This document shows positions 43,905-51,905 of a stretch of DNA of 64,000 nucleotides, piece after piece; within the stretch, counting starts at the first letter, position 1, and each line of letters starts with the position of its first letter. The position numbers and the translations under genes are program-made. Below the pieces are notes generated by a model. The model was not told where the DNA came from and ran no database searches. It saw only the letters and a list, made by a program, of their open reading frames with translations. Where the stretch lies: assembly GCA_031549495.1 (NCBI GenBank), contig JAVBPS010000069.1, positions 30,711 through 94,710 on the forward strand, written 5' to 3'. The stretch comes from JAVBOW01 sp031549495 (lineage in GTDB: Bacteria; Bacteroidota; Bacteroidia; Bacteroidales; Rikenellaceae).

Positions 43905-44767
43905 TAAAGAATACAGGTCTCGGACGTGGCCTGGGCGTGATCTTCGACATCGAAACCCCCGCCGTTTCCCCGTCCGGCATGATGCAGGAAATAGAGCTCG
44001 CGCTCGTCAAACCGAATCCCAAGCAGCCCCGCACCGTCTTCGACGAGGACGCGCTGGAAGAGCTGGCCGATTCGATCAAGACCCTCGGGGTGATCCAGCC
44101 CGTGACGGTCAAGAAGGAGGACGACGGCAGCTACACGATCATCAGCGGCGAGCGCCGCTGCCGCGCCTCGCAACTGGCCGGGATGACGACCGTCCCTGCC
44201 TACATCCGCGAGGTGACGGACCAGAACCTCCACGAAATGGCGCTGGTGGAGAACATCCAGCGCGAGGACCTGAACGCCCTGGAAGTCGCCATGTCGCTGC
44301 AAAGGCTGTTGGACGAATGCGGCCTGACGCAGGACGGACTGGCCGGCCGCGTGGGTAAAAAACGCTCGACCGTAGCCAACTACATGCGCCTGCTGCGCCT
44401 GCCGGTCGAAGTCCAGGCGGCCCTGCGCGGCGAACTGATCTCGATGGGCCACGCCAAGGCGATCGCCTCGCTGCCCGGCGAAGACCAGCAACTCCACCTG
44501 CTGCGCCGCATACTCAAAAAGAGCCTCTCCGTGCGCCAGGCCGAGGAACTCGCCAGGAAATTCGCCAAGCCCAAAGAGGCCGCCGCGGCCGCCGAGGACG
44601 AGGATTTCCCCGAAACCTACACCCGCCTGGTCGAGCAGCTTGAAAAAGTATTCTCGCCCGACATCAGCATCAAAAAGTCGATCAAAGGCGGCGGGCGCAT
44701 CTCGATCGGTTTCTCTTCGGACGCCGAGATCGAAGACTTCCTCAAAAAGCTGTCCAACGTAAAATAA
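43901..44767 (+). CDS. parB: Chromosome partitioning protein ParB/Spo0J
   Basis: This 288-residue DNA-binding CTPase binds parS and works with ParA. The ParB signature is visible: KPNPKQPRTVFDEDALEELA, ISGERRCRASQLAG (CTP-binding GERR), ALVENIQREDLNALEVA, and the HTH that begins with LTQDGLAGRVGKKRSTVANY. The C-terminal dimerisation region is present, so the gene is full length. It overlaps parA by 4 bp and is followed after 4 bp by the DUF5683 gene. Confidence 0.97.
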   Translation: MIKNTGLGRGLGVIFDIETPAVSPSGMMQEIELALVKPNPKQPRTVFDEDALEELADSIKTLGVIQPVTVKKEDDGSYTIISGERRCRASQLAGMTTVPAYIREVTDQNLHEMALVENIQREDLNALEVAMSLQRLLDECGLTQDGLAGRVGKKRSTVANYMRLLRLPVEVQAALRGELISMGHAKAIASLPGEDQQLHLLRRILKKSLSVRQAEELARKFAKPKEAAAAAEDEDFPETYTRLVEQLEKVFSPDISIKKSIKGGGRISIGFSSDAEIEDFLKKLSNVK

Positions 44768-44771
44768 CGCT

Positions 44772-46079
44772 ATGCAGGGGCGCATCACGGGATTGCTTTT
44801 CATGGCCGCATTGCTTGTCGCAATGTGCATGCCCGCCCATGCCGCCGCCCAAGAGCCTGCCCCGGCGACCGTCCCTGCGGACACCGTCGCGACCGTCCCT
44901 GCGGATACGACCGCGACCGTCGTCCCCGTAACCGCTCCCGTGGATAGTGTCGTCGTGACCTCGCCGGTGACCGCCGCGGCCGTCACCCCCGTCGCCGAAG
45001 TCCCGAAATCCAAAAAGGAGCAACGCCGCGCCGCGAAAGCCGAACGCAAAAAAAGCAAGGAACCCCTTCCCGTGGAGCACTTCGACTACAAGGTCGAGCA
45101 CGGCAAGATCCAGCAAATAAGCCCCATCGTGCTCAAGGACACGGTCACGCAGACCGTCGTGCTGCCCACCGCCCCCATCCCGGCCGATTCCTCCGCCGTG
45201 CTGCTGTCGAAAAAGGAGCAGCGCCGCCTGGACCGCGCCCTGTACGACTCGACCCACGTGCGTTACAGCCCCATTTTCCGCGACACGCTGCCCATCTCGC
45301 GCATGTGTGCCATCTCGCTGGTGGTGCCCGGCTTCAGCCAGCTGCACAACCAGCAATACTGGAAGATCCCCATCGCCTACGCCTCGCTGGCCGGCATGAT
45401 CTGGGGTTACACGGCCGAGAATAAGCCCTACCAGAAGTACAAGAAGCAATACGACTACCTGATCGCCTACGAAGGCGGTACCCAGCGCACCCCCGAACTG
45501 GACGAGGCGCAGACCCAGATGATCCGCTACAACACCCGCCGCCAGCTCTTCATGGCGGGCATCTACGCCGCCTGGGTCTATTTCGTCTGCGACGGCGCGG
45601 TGAACTACCCCGGCACCACTTCTTCCGTGAAGAAAGCCACCACCCTCTCGACGATCCTGCCCGGCGCGGGCCAGATCTACAACAAAAGCTACTGGAAAGT
45701 CCCCTTCGTGCTGGGCGGTTTCGCCACGATGGCCTACGTGATCGACTGGAACAACCGCGGTTTCCAGCGCTTCAAACTGGCCTACGACCTGGTCACGGAC
45801 GGCAATCCCGACACGCACGACGAATTCAACGGCCGTTACACGGGCGATTTCCTGAAACGTTACCGCGACAACTACCGCCGCAACCGCGACCTGTGTATCA
45901 TCCTCACCGGCGGTCTCTACCTGCTGAACATCATCGACGCCCACGTCGATTCGCAACTCAAGGATTACGACATCTCGGACGATCTGAGCATGACGTTAGA
46001 ACCGTCTATGACCAATTTCTATTCCATGCGCTCCTCGCGCCTGAACCTGCCCGGATTTACCTTTTCGATCCGGTTTTAA
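44772..46079 (+). CDS. DUF5683 family membrane-associated protein
   Basis: This 435-residue exported protein has a signal peptide (LLFMAALLVAMCMPAHAAAQ), an Ala/Val/Thr/Pro-rich low-complexity stretch, and the conserved DUF5683 core in the second half. The core repeats a motif: VPGFSQLHNQQYWKIPIAYA and ILPGAGQIYNKSYWKVPFVL. These GxGQxYNxxYWKxP units flank hydrophobic segments. In Bacteroidota this gene commonly follows parAB and precedes a lytic transglycosylase, as here. Its role is unknown; the context suggests cell division or envelope functions. Confidence 0.85.
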   Translation: MQGRITGLLFMAALLVAMCMPAHAAAQEPAPATVPADTVATVPADTTATVVPVTAPVDSVVVTSPVTAAAVTPVAEVPKSKKEQRRAAKAERKKSKEPLPVEHFDYKVEHGKIQQISPIVLKDTVTQTVVLPTAPIPADSSAVLLSKKEQRRLDRALYDSTHVRYSPIFRDTLPISRMCAISLVVPGFSQLHNQQYWKIPIAYASLAGMIWGYTAENKPYQKYKKQYDYLIAYEGGTQRTPELDEAQTQMIRYNTRRQLFMAGIYAAWVYFVCDGAVNYPGTTSSVKKATTLSTILPGAGQIYNKSYWKVPFVLGGFATMAYVIDWNNRGFQRFKLAYDLVTDGNPDTHDEFNGRYTGDFLKRYRDNYRRNRDLCIILTGGLYLLNIIDAHVDSQLKDYDISDDLSMTLEPSMTNFYSMRSSRLNLPGFTFSIRF

Positions 46080-46104
46080 AGTGTTAGAATGAAATTCGTT
46101 TTTC

Positions 46105-46177
46105 CGTCATGTCGAGCGTTAGTCGAGACATCTCAAACAGGTTGTCTTAGATGTCTCGACTAACGCTCGACATGACG
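46105..46177. repeat. Palindromic repeat family 1, copy 3 (perfect 29-bp arms)
   Basis: The arms 46105-46133 and 46149-46177 are perfect complements around a 15-nt loop. It lies between the DUF5683 gene and mltD. It creates a false N-terminal extension of mltD that reads MSRLTLDMT, a peptide also encoded at family-1 copy 2. Confidence 0.9.
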
Positions 46178-46198
46178 AAAACGAATAAAAGTATTATA

Positions 46199-47476
46199 AT
46201 GAAGCAAATCCTGATATTTTTCGCAGCCCTGTTCTGCACGGCTGCCGTGACCGCCGCGGGAAATCCCGCAACGATGGAAGAGCGGGGCGACCACCAGTTC
46301 GTACTGACCGCCACTCCCGAATGCTACGACTCGCTGATGTGCATCGGCTCGGCGGCCGGGATCGCCTCGTATGACGAGTTCTTCCGCAACTTTATCGACC
46401 TGGAGGCCGACCCGACGCTCAACCTCTCTGCCGAGCTGCCCGACTCGGTCTACGCCGCCCGCCTGAAGGCGATGGTCTCGCCGATGTCCCTCCCCTACAA
46501 CGACATCATCAAAACGTACCTGGTCACCTACACCAATTCGCGCCGCTCGACGATGGCGCGCATCCTGGGCCTTTCGCAGTATTATTTCCCGATGATCGAG
46601 CAGGAGTTGGCCAATGCCGGGCTGCCGCTGGAACTGCGCATGCTGCCGGTGATCGAGTCCGCCCTCACGCCGACGGCTGTGTCGCGCGCCGGGGCGACGG
46701 GCCTGTGGCAATTCATGTACGGCACGGGTAAAAATTATGGTCTGGAGATCACCTCCTTCGTCGACGAACGCCGCGACCCGGTGGCCGCCACCCGTGCCGC
46801 CTGCCGCTTTTTGGCCGAACTGTACCGCATCTACGGCGACTGGACGCTGGCCCTTGCCGCCTACAACTGCGGCCCCGGCAACGTGAACAAGGCGCTCAAA
46901 CGCGCAGGCGACAACGCCAAGACCTATTGGGACATCTATCCCTACCTGCCCCGCGAGACGCGCGGCTACGTCCCCTCGTTCGTCGCCGCGACCTATGCCT
47001 ATAATTACCACAAGCTGCACAATATCAATCCAATGCCCACTCCACTGCCCATCGCCACGGATACGATCATGGTCTGCCGCCTGATGCACCTCGAACAGGT
47101 CGCCTCGACGATCGACACGCCGATGGAGGTGCTGCGCGCCCTGAACCCGCAGTACAAGATGGACATCATCCCGGCTGTGGACAAGAAATACTGCCTGACG
47201 CTGCCCAGCAGCCAGGCGATTAAATACATCGAGCACCAGGATTCGATCATGGCCAAAGACACGGTCTACCTGGCCCAGTACCTCAAAGCCCCCACCCCCA
47301 CGGCCACCAAAGCCCAATTTAACATCACCTCGGTCACCCATAAAGTGAAAAGCGGCGAAGTGCTCGGCTCGATCGCCCGCAAATACGGCGTGACCGTCTC
47401 GCAGATCATGAAATGGAACCGCCTGAAAAGCGCCAATACACTGCGCGTCGGCCAGGTGCTGGAGATCTACCGGTGA
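46199..47476 (+). CDS. mltD: MltD-like lytic transglycosylase with LysM domain
   Basis: This 425-residue periplasmic peptidoglycan lyase has a signal peptide (MKQILIFFAALFCTAAVTA), an SLT catalytic domain with the active-site Glu in MLPVIESALTPTAVSRAGATG and the blocks GLWQFMYGTGKNYGL and LALAAYNCGPGNVNKAL, and a C-terminal LysM (HKVKSGEVLGSIARKYG ... RVGQVLEIY). The open frame extends upstream to 46151, but those codons come from the palindromic repeat at 46105-46177; the signal peptide fixes the start at 46199. It cleaves glycan strands to 1,6-anhydro products during wall growth. Confidence 0.92.
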   Translation: MKQILIFFAALFCTAAVTAAGNPATMEERGDHQFVLTATPECYDSLMCIGSAAGIASYDEFFRNFIDLEADPTLNLSAELPDSVYAARLKAMVSPMSLPYNDIIKTYLVTYTNSRRSTMARILGLSQYYFPMIEQELANAGLPLELRMLPVIESALTPTAVSRAGATGLWQFMYGTGKNYGLEITSFVDERRDPVAATRAACRFLAELYRIYGDWTLALAAYNCGPGNVNKALKRAGDNAKTYWDIYPYLPRETRGYVPSFVAATYAYNYHKLHNINPMPTPLPIATDTIMVCRLMHLEQVASTIDTPMEVLRALNPQYKMDIIPAVDKKYCLTLPSSQAIKYIEHQDSIMAKDTVYLAQYLKAPTPTATKAQFNITSVTHKVKSGEVLGSIARKYGVTVSQIMKWNRLKSANTLRVGQVLEIYR

Positions 47477-47576
47477 AATTAATTATGGATTATGAATTAT
47501 GGATTATGAATTGCCTGCCGGAAGAAAGGTATTTTATAGCCCGTAATCCATAATTCATAATTCATAATTCATAATT
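47477..47576. repeat. AT-rich palindromic repeat family 2, copy 3
   Basis: Imperfect inverted repeat of the same AATTATG/CATAATT units between mltD and mnmE. It fills nearly the whole intergenic space and ends 2 nt before the TTG start of mnmE. Confidence 0.88.
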
Positions 47577-47578
47577 TT

Positions 47579-48967
47579 TTGGACACAATCGTAGCCCTCG
47601 CCACCGGCCCCGGCGGCGCCATCAGCATCATCCGGCTCAGCGGGCCGGACGCCATCGCCATTACGGACGCCGTACTGCGTCCCGCCTCGGGCGTGGCGCT
47701 TGCCGATAAGAAAGGGTATACGATCACCTTTGGCCGCATTATGGACACTTCGGGCGAGACCGTCGACGAAGTGCTGGTCTCCCTTTTCCGCGCCCCGCAT
47801 TCCTACACCGGCGAAGACATGGTCGAAATCTCGGCCCACGCCTCCCCCTACGTCTGCCGCCGGATCATCGAACTGCTGCTCGCAGGCGGCGCACGCCTGG
47901 CCGAAGCGGGCGAATTCTCCGTGAGGGCCTTCCTGGCCGGCAAGATGGATCTTTCGCAGGCGGAGGCCGTAGCCGACGTGATCGCCTCCACGGACCGCGC
48001 CTCGCACGCCCTGGCGCTCAACCAGATGCGCGGCGGCTACTCGGACGAACTGAACGCCCTGCGCGGCGAATTGCTGGAACTGGCCGCATTGCTGGAACTG
48101 GAACTCGATTTCGGCGAGGAAGACGTCACCTTCGCCGACCGCACGCGCCTGGACCAGATCATGGCCCGCACGGAAGAACACCTCGCCGCGCTGGCCGACT
48201 CCTTCCGCCTGGGCAACGCCCTGCGCGAAGGCATCCCCGTAGCGATCGTAGGCGAACCGAACGTCGGCAAATCGACCCTGCTGAACGCCCTTGTGCGCGA
48301 GCAGCGCGCCATGGTCTCCGACATCCCCGGCACCACCCGCGACGTGATCGAAGAGTCGGTCATCCTGGACGGCGTGCGCTACCGTTTCCTGGACACGGCC
48401 GGCCTGCGCGACACCGAGGACACGCTGGAACGCATGGGCATCGAGCGCACCCACGCCTCGATCTCGCGTGCGGACATCATCCTATGGGTGGTCGACGCCG
48501 CCAGCGGTGAATCCCTCTCCACCCTACCTGCGCCGCCCTTCACCCCCGGCCCGCAGCAACGCCTGTGCGTGATCCTCAATAAAACGGACCGCCTCGACGC
48601 ATCCGGCGCCGACAGGTTGCACACCTTCGTCCACGCCCACAGCGGCGACGCCATCGAAGTGATCCCCATCTCCGCCAAACAAGGCATCAACCTGGCCGCC
48701 GTAACCGACCTGCTGAAACGCCAGGCCCCCGCCGCCCCGGTCTACGCCGGCAACACCATCGTCGCCAACGCCCGCCACCACGAAGCCCTCACCCACGCCC
48801 GCGAATCCCTCGCCGCCGCCCGCAAGGCCCTTTCCGCCAACCTCCCCGCCGACCTGCTGGCCGAAGACATCCGTCAATCCCTGCACCACCTGGGCTCCAT
48901 CACCGGCCAGATCACCACGGACGAAATCCTGGGCGAAATTTTCTCCAAATTCTGCATCGGAAAGTAA
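47579..48967 (+). CDS. mnmE: tRNA modification GTPase MnmE (TrmE), TTG start
   Basis: This 462-residue GTPase works with MnmG to modify the wobble uridine of tRNAs. The N-terminal folate-binding domain starts DTIVALATGPGGAISIIRLS. The G domain has GEPNVGKSTLLNAL (G1), DTAGLRDTEDTLERMGIERT and NKTD, and the invariant C-terminus FCIGK supplies the catalytic Cys. No ATG is available: the frame is closed by a stop at 47558-47560, and the only reasonable start is TTG at 47579. The right arm of an AT-rich palindromic repeat ends 2 nt before it, so the repeat may have replaced the original start region. The 3' end is the anchor of the accessory elements at 48952-59790. Confidence 0.96.
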   Translation: MDTIVALATGPGGAISIIRLSGPDAIAITDAVLRPASGVALADKKGYTITFGRIMDTSGETVDEVLVSLFRAPHSYTGEDMVEISAHASPYVCRRIIELLLAGGARLAEAGEFSVRAFLAGKMDLSQAEAVADVIASTDRASHALALNQMRGGYSDELNALRGELLELAALLELELDFGEEDVTFADRTRLDQIMARTEEHLAALADSFRLGNALREGIPVAIVGEPNVGKSTLLNALVREQRAMVSDIPGTTRDVIEESVILDGVRYRFLDTAGLRDTEDTLERMGIERTHASISRADIILWVVDAASGESLSTLPAPPFTPGPQQRLCVILNKTDRLDASGADRLHTFVHAHSGDAIEVIPISAKQGINLAAVTDLLKRQAPAAPVYAGNTIVANARHHEALTHARESLAAARKALSANLPADLLAEDIRQSLHHLGSITGQITTDEILGEIFSKFCIGK

Positions 48968-49131
48968 CTTCCCATAAACAAGCATCAGAAACAAGGGCTA
49001 ACGATTGTATATTACGCAGTATGCCAATATATTAAGTGAGTCTTTGTTCCTGCTTTTCGCTTGCTGTTCCCGAATAGTCATCTTATGTTTGTACCGCGGT
49101 TGTTGCACGGAAAAATGTGCCGCCGCGGTAC
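48952..49131. repeat. Left-end repeat (att-like) of element 1 at mnmE
   Basis: It begins in the mnmE tail (CTGCATCGGAAAGTAA, 48952-48967) and is ~90% identical by eye to 58596-58775. It contains a promoter-like signal and ends in the inverted repeat GTACCGCGG...CCGCGGTAC (49091-49131). The rest of the gap to 49200 shows no gene. Confidence 0.9.
49060..49091 (+). promoter_or_regulatory. Promoter-like signal in the left-end repeat of element 1
   Basis: CTTG (49060-49063), 20 nt, TATGTTTG (49084-49091), pointing toward the HTH gene. The GTACCGCGG hairpin would be the start of the transcript. Confidence 0.6.
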
Positions 49132-49199
49132 AAATTTTTTAGTGTACTAATTAGACTATGGTTGACGATGGTGGACTATAGTGGAAAGATTCGGGCGAA

Positions 49200-49937
49200 A
49201 TGACGGCGACACGGATACCCTTGCAGAAAATGTGCGCGGCCTGCGGAAAACTCTTCACCGCGCAGAAGGCCACGACAGCTTACTGTTCGCAAAAATGCGC
49301 CTCACAGGCGTATAAAAAGCGTAAACGCGAGGAGCTGGCGGGGGCAGTTTCCCTGCGTAGCGAGGTGGCGGTCGCCCAAGCATGCGTGGCCGGTTTAGAG
49401 GGCAAGGAGTTCCTCTCGGTGGCCGAGGTGGCGCGGTTGTTCGGACTGCGGCCCCAGACGGTCTACAACCTGCTTTACAGTGGCAAACTGAAGGCAGTGC
49501 AGTTCTCCTCGCGGCTGACTCTCATTCGCCGCAGCGACATCGACACCCTGTTCGAGAATCCCGAAGCCTACCGCGCCCGCTACACGCAATCCCCGGCGGA
49601 GATCACCGAATTCTATTCCATCGACGAGATCGTGGCGAAATTCGACGTGGGCAAGTCGTGGATCTTCCGTATCGTCAAGCAGAAGCGCATCCCCAAAACC
49701 CTGCTGCGCGGCAAGGCCTATTACAGCAAATCGCACGTGGATAAGTACTTTGCCAAGAAGCCCGCGCCCGTCGTCGAATGGATATCCGTCGAGGAGGCGA
49801 TGCGCACCTTCGACCTCACCCGCGACGCCCTCTACCACTACGTCAAGTGTTACGCCGTGCCCAAAGAAAAAACCGGCCGCTGCATCCGCATCTCGAAGCC
49901 CGACCTTCAGAAAATCCTTAAACCCACGATACCATGA
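49200..49937 (+). CDS. Zinc-ribbon, triple helix-turn-helix regulator (excisionase-like)
   Basis: This 245-residue DNA-binding protein has a small zinc ribbon (CAACGKLF ... AYCSQKC) followed by three excisionase/MerR-type HTH units: LSVAEVARLFGLRPQTVYNL, YSIDEIVAKFDVGKSWIFRI and ISVEEAMRTFDLTRDALYHY. In Bacteroidota mobile elements, genes of this kind often sit directly upstream of, and overlap, a tyrosine integrase gene. Here the stop overlaps the start of a truncated integrase (ATGA). It probably controls integration or excision. A promoter-like signal in the left-end repeat (49060-49091) points at it. Confidence 0.8.
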   Translation: MTATRIPLQKMCAACGKLFTAQKATTAYCSQKCASQAYKKRKREELAGAVSLRSEVAVAQACVAGLEGKEFLSVAEVARLFGLRPQTVYNLLYSGKLKAVQFSSRLTLIRRSDIDTLFENPEAYRARYTQSPAEITEFYSIDEIVAKFDVGKSWIFRIVKQKRIPKTLLRGKAYYSKSHVDKYFAKKPAPVVEWISVEEAMRTFDLTRDALYHYVKCYAVPKEKTGRCIRISKPDLQKILKPTIP

Positions 49938-50074
49938 GACTGACCAAAGTAACCCTGCGCCGCCGCCCGATCAGCAAGGGCCGCCAGACGCTGTTCCTTG
50001 ATTATTACCCCGCCGTGCGCGACCCCGAATCGATGAAAATGATGCGCTGGGAATACCTCGGCATCTACATCTAA
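49934..50074 (+). pseudogene. Truncated tyrosine-integrase N-terminus
   Basis: Only 46 residues remain: MRLTKVTLRRRPISKGRQTL, then FLDYYPAVRDPESMKM and MRWEYLGIYI before a stop. This matches the arm-type DNA-binding start common to Bacteroidota integrases (ISKGRxxLxLDYYP ... EYLGxYI). The core-binding and catalytic domains, with the Arg-His-Arg-Tyr residues, are missing, and no remnant is seen downstream. The start overlaps the upstream HTH gene by 4 bp, as in intact elements. The element has probably lost self-mobility. It could still be translated as a small DNA-binding peptide. Confidence 0.75.
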
Positions 50075-50121
50075 GCGATATTCTCTTTCATTCCGGTTAA
50101 GCTTGCGGTAAACAAGCGGAT

Positions 50122-50694
50122 ATGGACACAATTACACGGACGGCGCTGTTCGGATTACTGCGCTCGGGCGAGACGGCCGGATCGGAAGAATGGGAGGCGG
50201 CGTGGCTCAATTTTGCGGCCATACTATCGTCGCCGTATTTCACCGATGCGGGCTATCCGGCGCGATATAACGCTCTGTCGTTCGCGCTGGCCGAACTGGA
50301 AACCCTGCCGGAAGGCATTTCCGGGACGTATGCACTCAGGGCCGGGGCGTTGCTCCGTTCACAACTCTGCTTATTGGAACTCTCGCTGCAATACCCGGCA
50401 GCGTTTGTATTGCGTACCGACCTAGCGCCCGCAGCAAAGTGGACAGGCACGCTGGTCGACCTGCTGGAACTGCTCGTTCCGCTGCATAAAGCCGGACTAC
50501 TGCGCAAGCCGGACGGCAGGGAGTTTCCTTTCGCCGGGCTGGTGGAAACTTTTGGCAACCTGCTGGGAGTCGCCATTCCCAACGACCTATACGACCGCAA
50601 AACAAAGATGTTGATGCGCAAAAAGAACCCGGCACCGCTGCTCGACAGGCTGCGCCGCCTCTTTCTCGAAGAGGTCGAAAGAATATACCGGTAG
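50122..50694 (+). CDS. RteC-like mobile-element regulator
   Basis: This 190-residue protein's C-terminal half resembles the RteC domain of Bacteroidota conjugative transposons: KWTGTLVDLLELLVPLHKAG, then VETFGNLLGVAIPNDLYDRK and DRLRRLFLEEVERIY. RteC activates excision genes in CTnDOT. The N-terminal half (WEAAWLNFAAILSSPYFTD) is helical and less recognisable. It follows the truncated integrase by about 50 bp. The assignment rests on motif memory, so a distant relative with another function is possible. Confidence 0.55.
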   Translation: MDTITRTALFGLLRSGETAGSEEWEAAWLNFAAILSSPYFTDAGYPARYNALSFALAELETLPEGISGTYALRAGALLRSQLCLLELSLQYPAAFVLRTDLAPAAKWTGTLVDLLELLVPLHKAGLLRKPDGREFPFAGLVETFGNLLGVAIPNDLYDRKTKMLMRKKNPAPLLDRLRRLFLEEVERIYR

Positions 50695-50725
50695 CCCAAA
50701 AGTGAACTTTTAAAACCGTGAAAAT

Positions 50726-51034
50726 ATGCCGCAAAATCCGAAACCGGGACGACATAACTCTCCTGCCGCCAAAGCCCGCCGCGAGCGGTTCGAGGCCGAA
50801 CTATCGGCCATCCCCCGCATCCCGCCCGCCTTCCTGAAACTCTCCTCGCCGGAAGGGTTCGCCGACTATTACCTCGAAATCCGCGACCTCTATCCTTCGT
50901 GCCGGGAAGCCTACGAGCGGCTGGAGGATTTCTATCTCGCCGCCACGGACCGACGCCGTTACGCCGAGTTCGACTCGTTCCGCACCGTACTGCGCAGGCA
51001 ATTGAAACGATGCAGGGAAGCAGGTCTCGGATAA
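50726..51034 (+). CDS. Small hypothetical protein of the mnmE element
   Basis: This 102-residue protein is rich in Arg, Glu and Tyr and probably helical (AKARRERFEAELSAIPRIPP, REAYERLEDFYLAATDRRRY). It is co-directional with the RteC-like gene after a 31-bp gap. No signal peptide, membrane segment or known motif is seen. I do not recognise a family. Confidence 0.55.
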   Translation: MPQNPKPGRHNSPAAKARRERFEAELSAIPRIPPAFLKLSSPEGFADYYLEIRDLYPSCREAYERLEDFYLAATDRRRYAEFDSFRTVLRRQLKRCREAGLG

Positions 51035-51132
51035 TAGGCAAATTTTCTGCCGGCAAAAACAGGAAAGCCGAATGGGGAAGTGAAATCAAGCCAAATCACG
51101 GAGTGAATGTTTGCCAAAACCCGAAGTATCGA

Positions 51133-51900
51133 CTAAAGCATCCTCAATTCCTGTATGTCGAGCATCGAATATTTGATTCCGGCGATATATTCCGTGCGGG
51201 AACTGTGGAAGTGCGCGTAATACCACTCCTTCAGCGTGTGCGAGTCCTGTATGAGACGTTTGTGAATCCGGGTCATAAGCCTGCGTTCATTGTCCAGATC
51301 ATCCGCCAGTTTCTCATCGCCGGCCAGCCAGCACGCCACACCTGACTTCGTATGCGGTTCGCAAAACGACGGGGCCGTATGGGTGACGACCGTATCTATG
51401 ATAATCCCGGAATCTTTCAATTCCTCTAAAGCGTTGTTGTCATACACGGCGGCTTCGTCCTCCCAATAGCACTTCGGTACGGTGCGCCCTTTTATCGCGG
51501 CCAGCCACATGGCGTCGAGACGATGCTTGCGGTCGATTGATACCGCGCCACCGATGCAAAGGATGTTCCTGCCGCCGAACCGCACCACGCTGTAATCGGG
51601 GATCGTCTTCATCCTCGGGAAGTCGATAAGTCCCTTGCGGAAATAGTCGGGATCATCGTGGTTGCCGCGCAGCAGGAGCAGCATGCAGTTGATCCTGCCG
51701 AGCGTAACAGCCAGTTTCTTATATAGCTGATCATAGTGGGAGGGTTGCTCGAAACCTATCCCGCAATCCCCGGCAACGATGATAACGGCGTCGGTTATCC
51801 CTTTGCGCTTCAACTCGAACAATAATGTTTTGAATTCGCCGTGAATATCCCCGCAGACAAATACAGAACAGGATCCTTCGAAATCATCGTAAATTTTCAA
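51133..51900 (-). CDS. Calcineurin-like metallophosphoesterase (mobile-element cargo)
   Basis: This 255-residue cytoplasmic metallophosphoesterase shows the superfamily motifs in order: CGDIHGE, AGDCGIG, LRGNHDD, VVTHTAP and YAHFHSS. It resembles the small Ser/Thr-phosphatase-like proteins found in phage and island regions more than the secreted enzyme at 11706. Its start lies 5 bp after the RhuM-like stop, so the two form an operon. Substrate unknown; nucleotide or protein phosphate are both possible. Confidence 0.8.
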   Translation of the reverse strand: MKIYDDFEGSCSVFVCGDIHGEFKTLLFELKRKGITDAVIIVAGDCGIGFEQPSHYDQLYKKLAVTLGRINCMLLLLRGNHDDPDYFRKGLIDFPRMKTIPDYSVVRFGGRNILCIGGAVSIDRKHRLDAMWLAAIKGRTVPKCYWEDEAAVYDNNALEELKDSGIIIDTVVTHTAPSFCEPHTKSGVACWLAGDEKLADDLDNERRLMTRIHKRLIQDSHTLKEWYYAHFHSSRTEYIAGIKYSMLDIQELRML

Positions 51901-51905
51901 TGGCG

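Noticed and set aside
43000..46100. parS centromere near parAB
   Set aside because: No copy or near copy of the TGTTTCACGTGAAACA consensus was found by reading the region; the GAAACAAATTTGTTTC palindrome at 57343 lacks the CACGTG core.
46151..46198. Upstream extension of mltD
   Set aside because: The codons derive from the palindromic repeat at 46105-46177, and the signal peptide starts at 46199.
48940..48967. Disruption of mnmE by the accessory DNA
   Set aside because: The gene keeps its full length and the essential C-terminal FCIGK, as expected for site-specific integration at the very 3' end.
48952..49131. tRNA gene as the integration target
   Set aside because: No tRNA cloverleaf or CCA-end signature is visible; the repeated core is the coding tail of mnmE.
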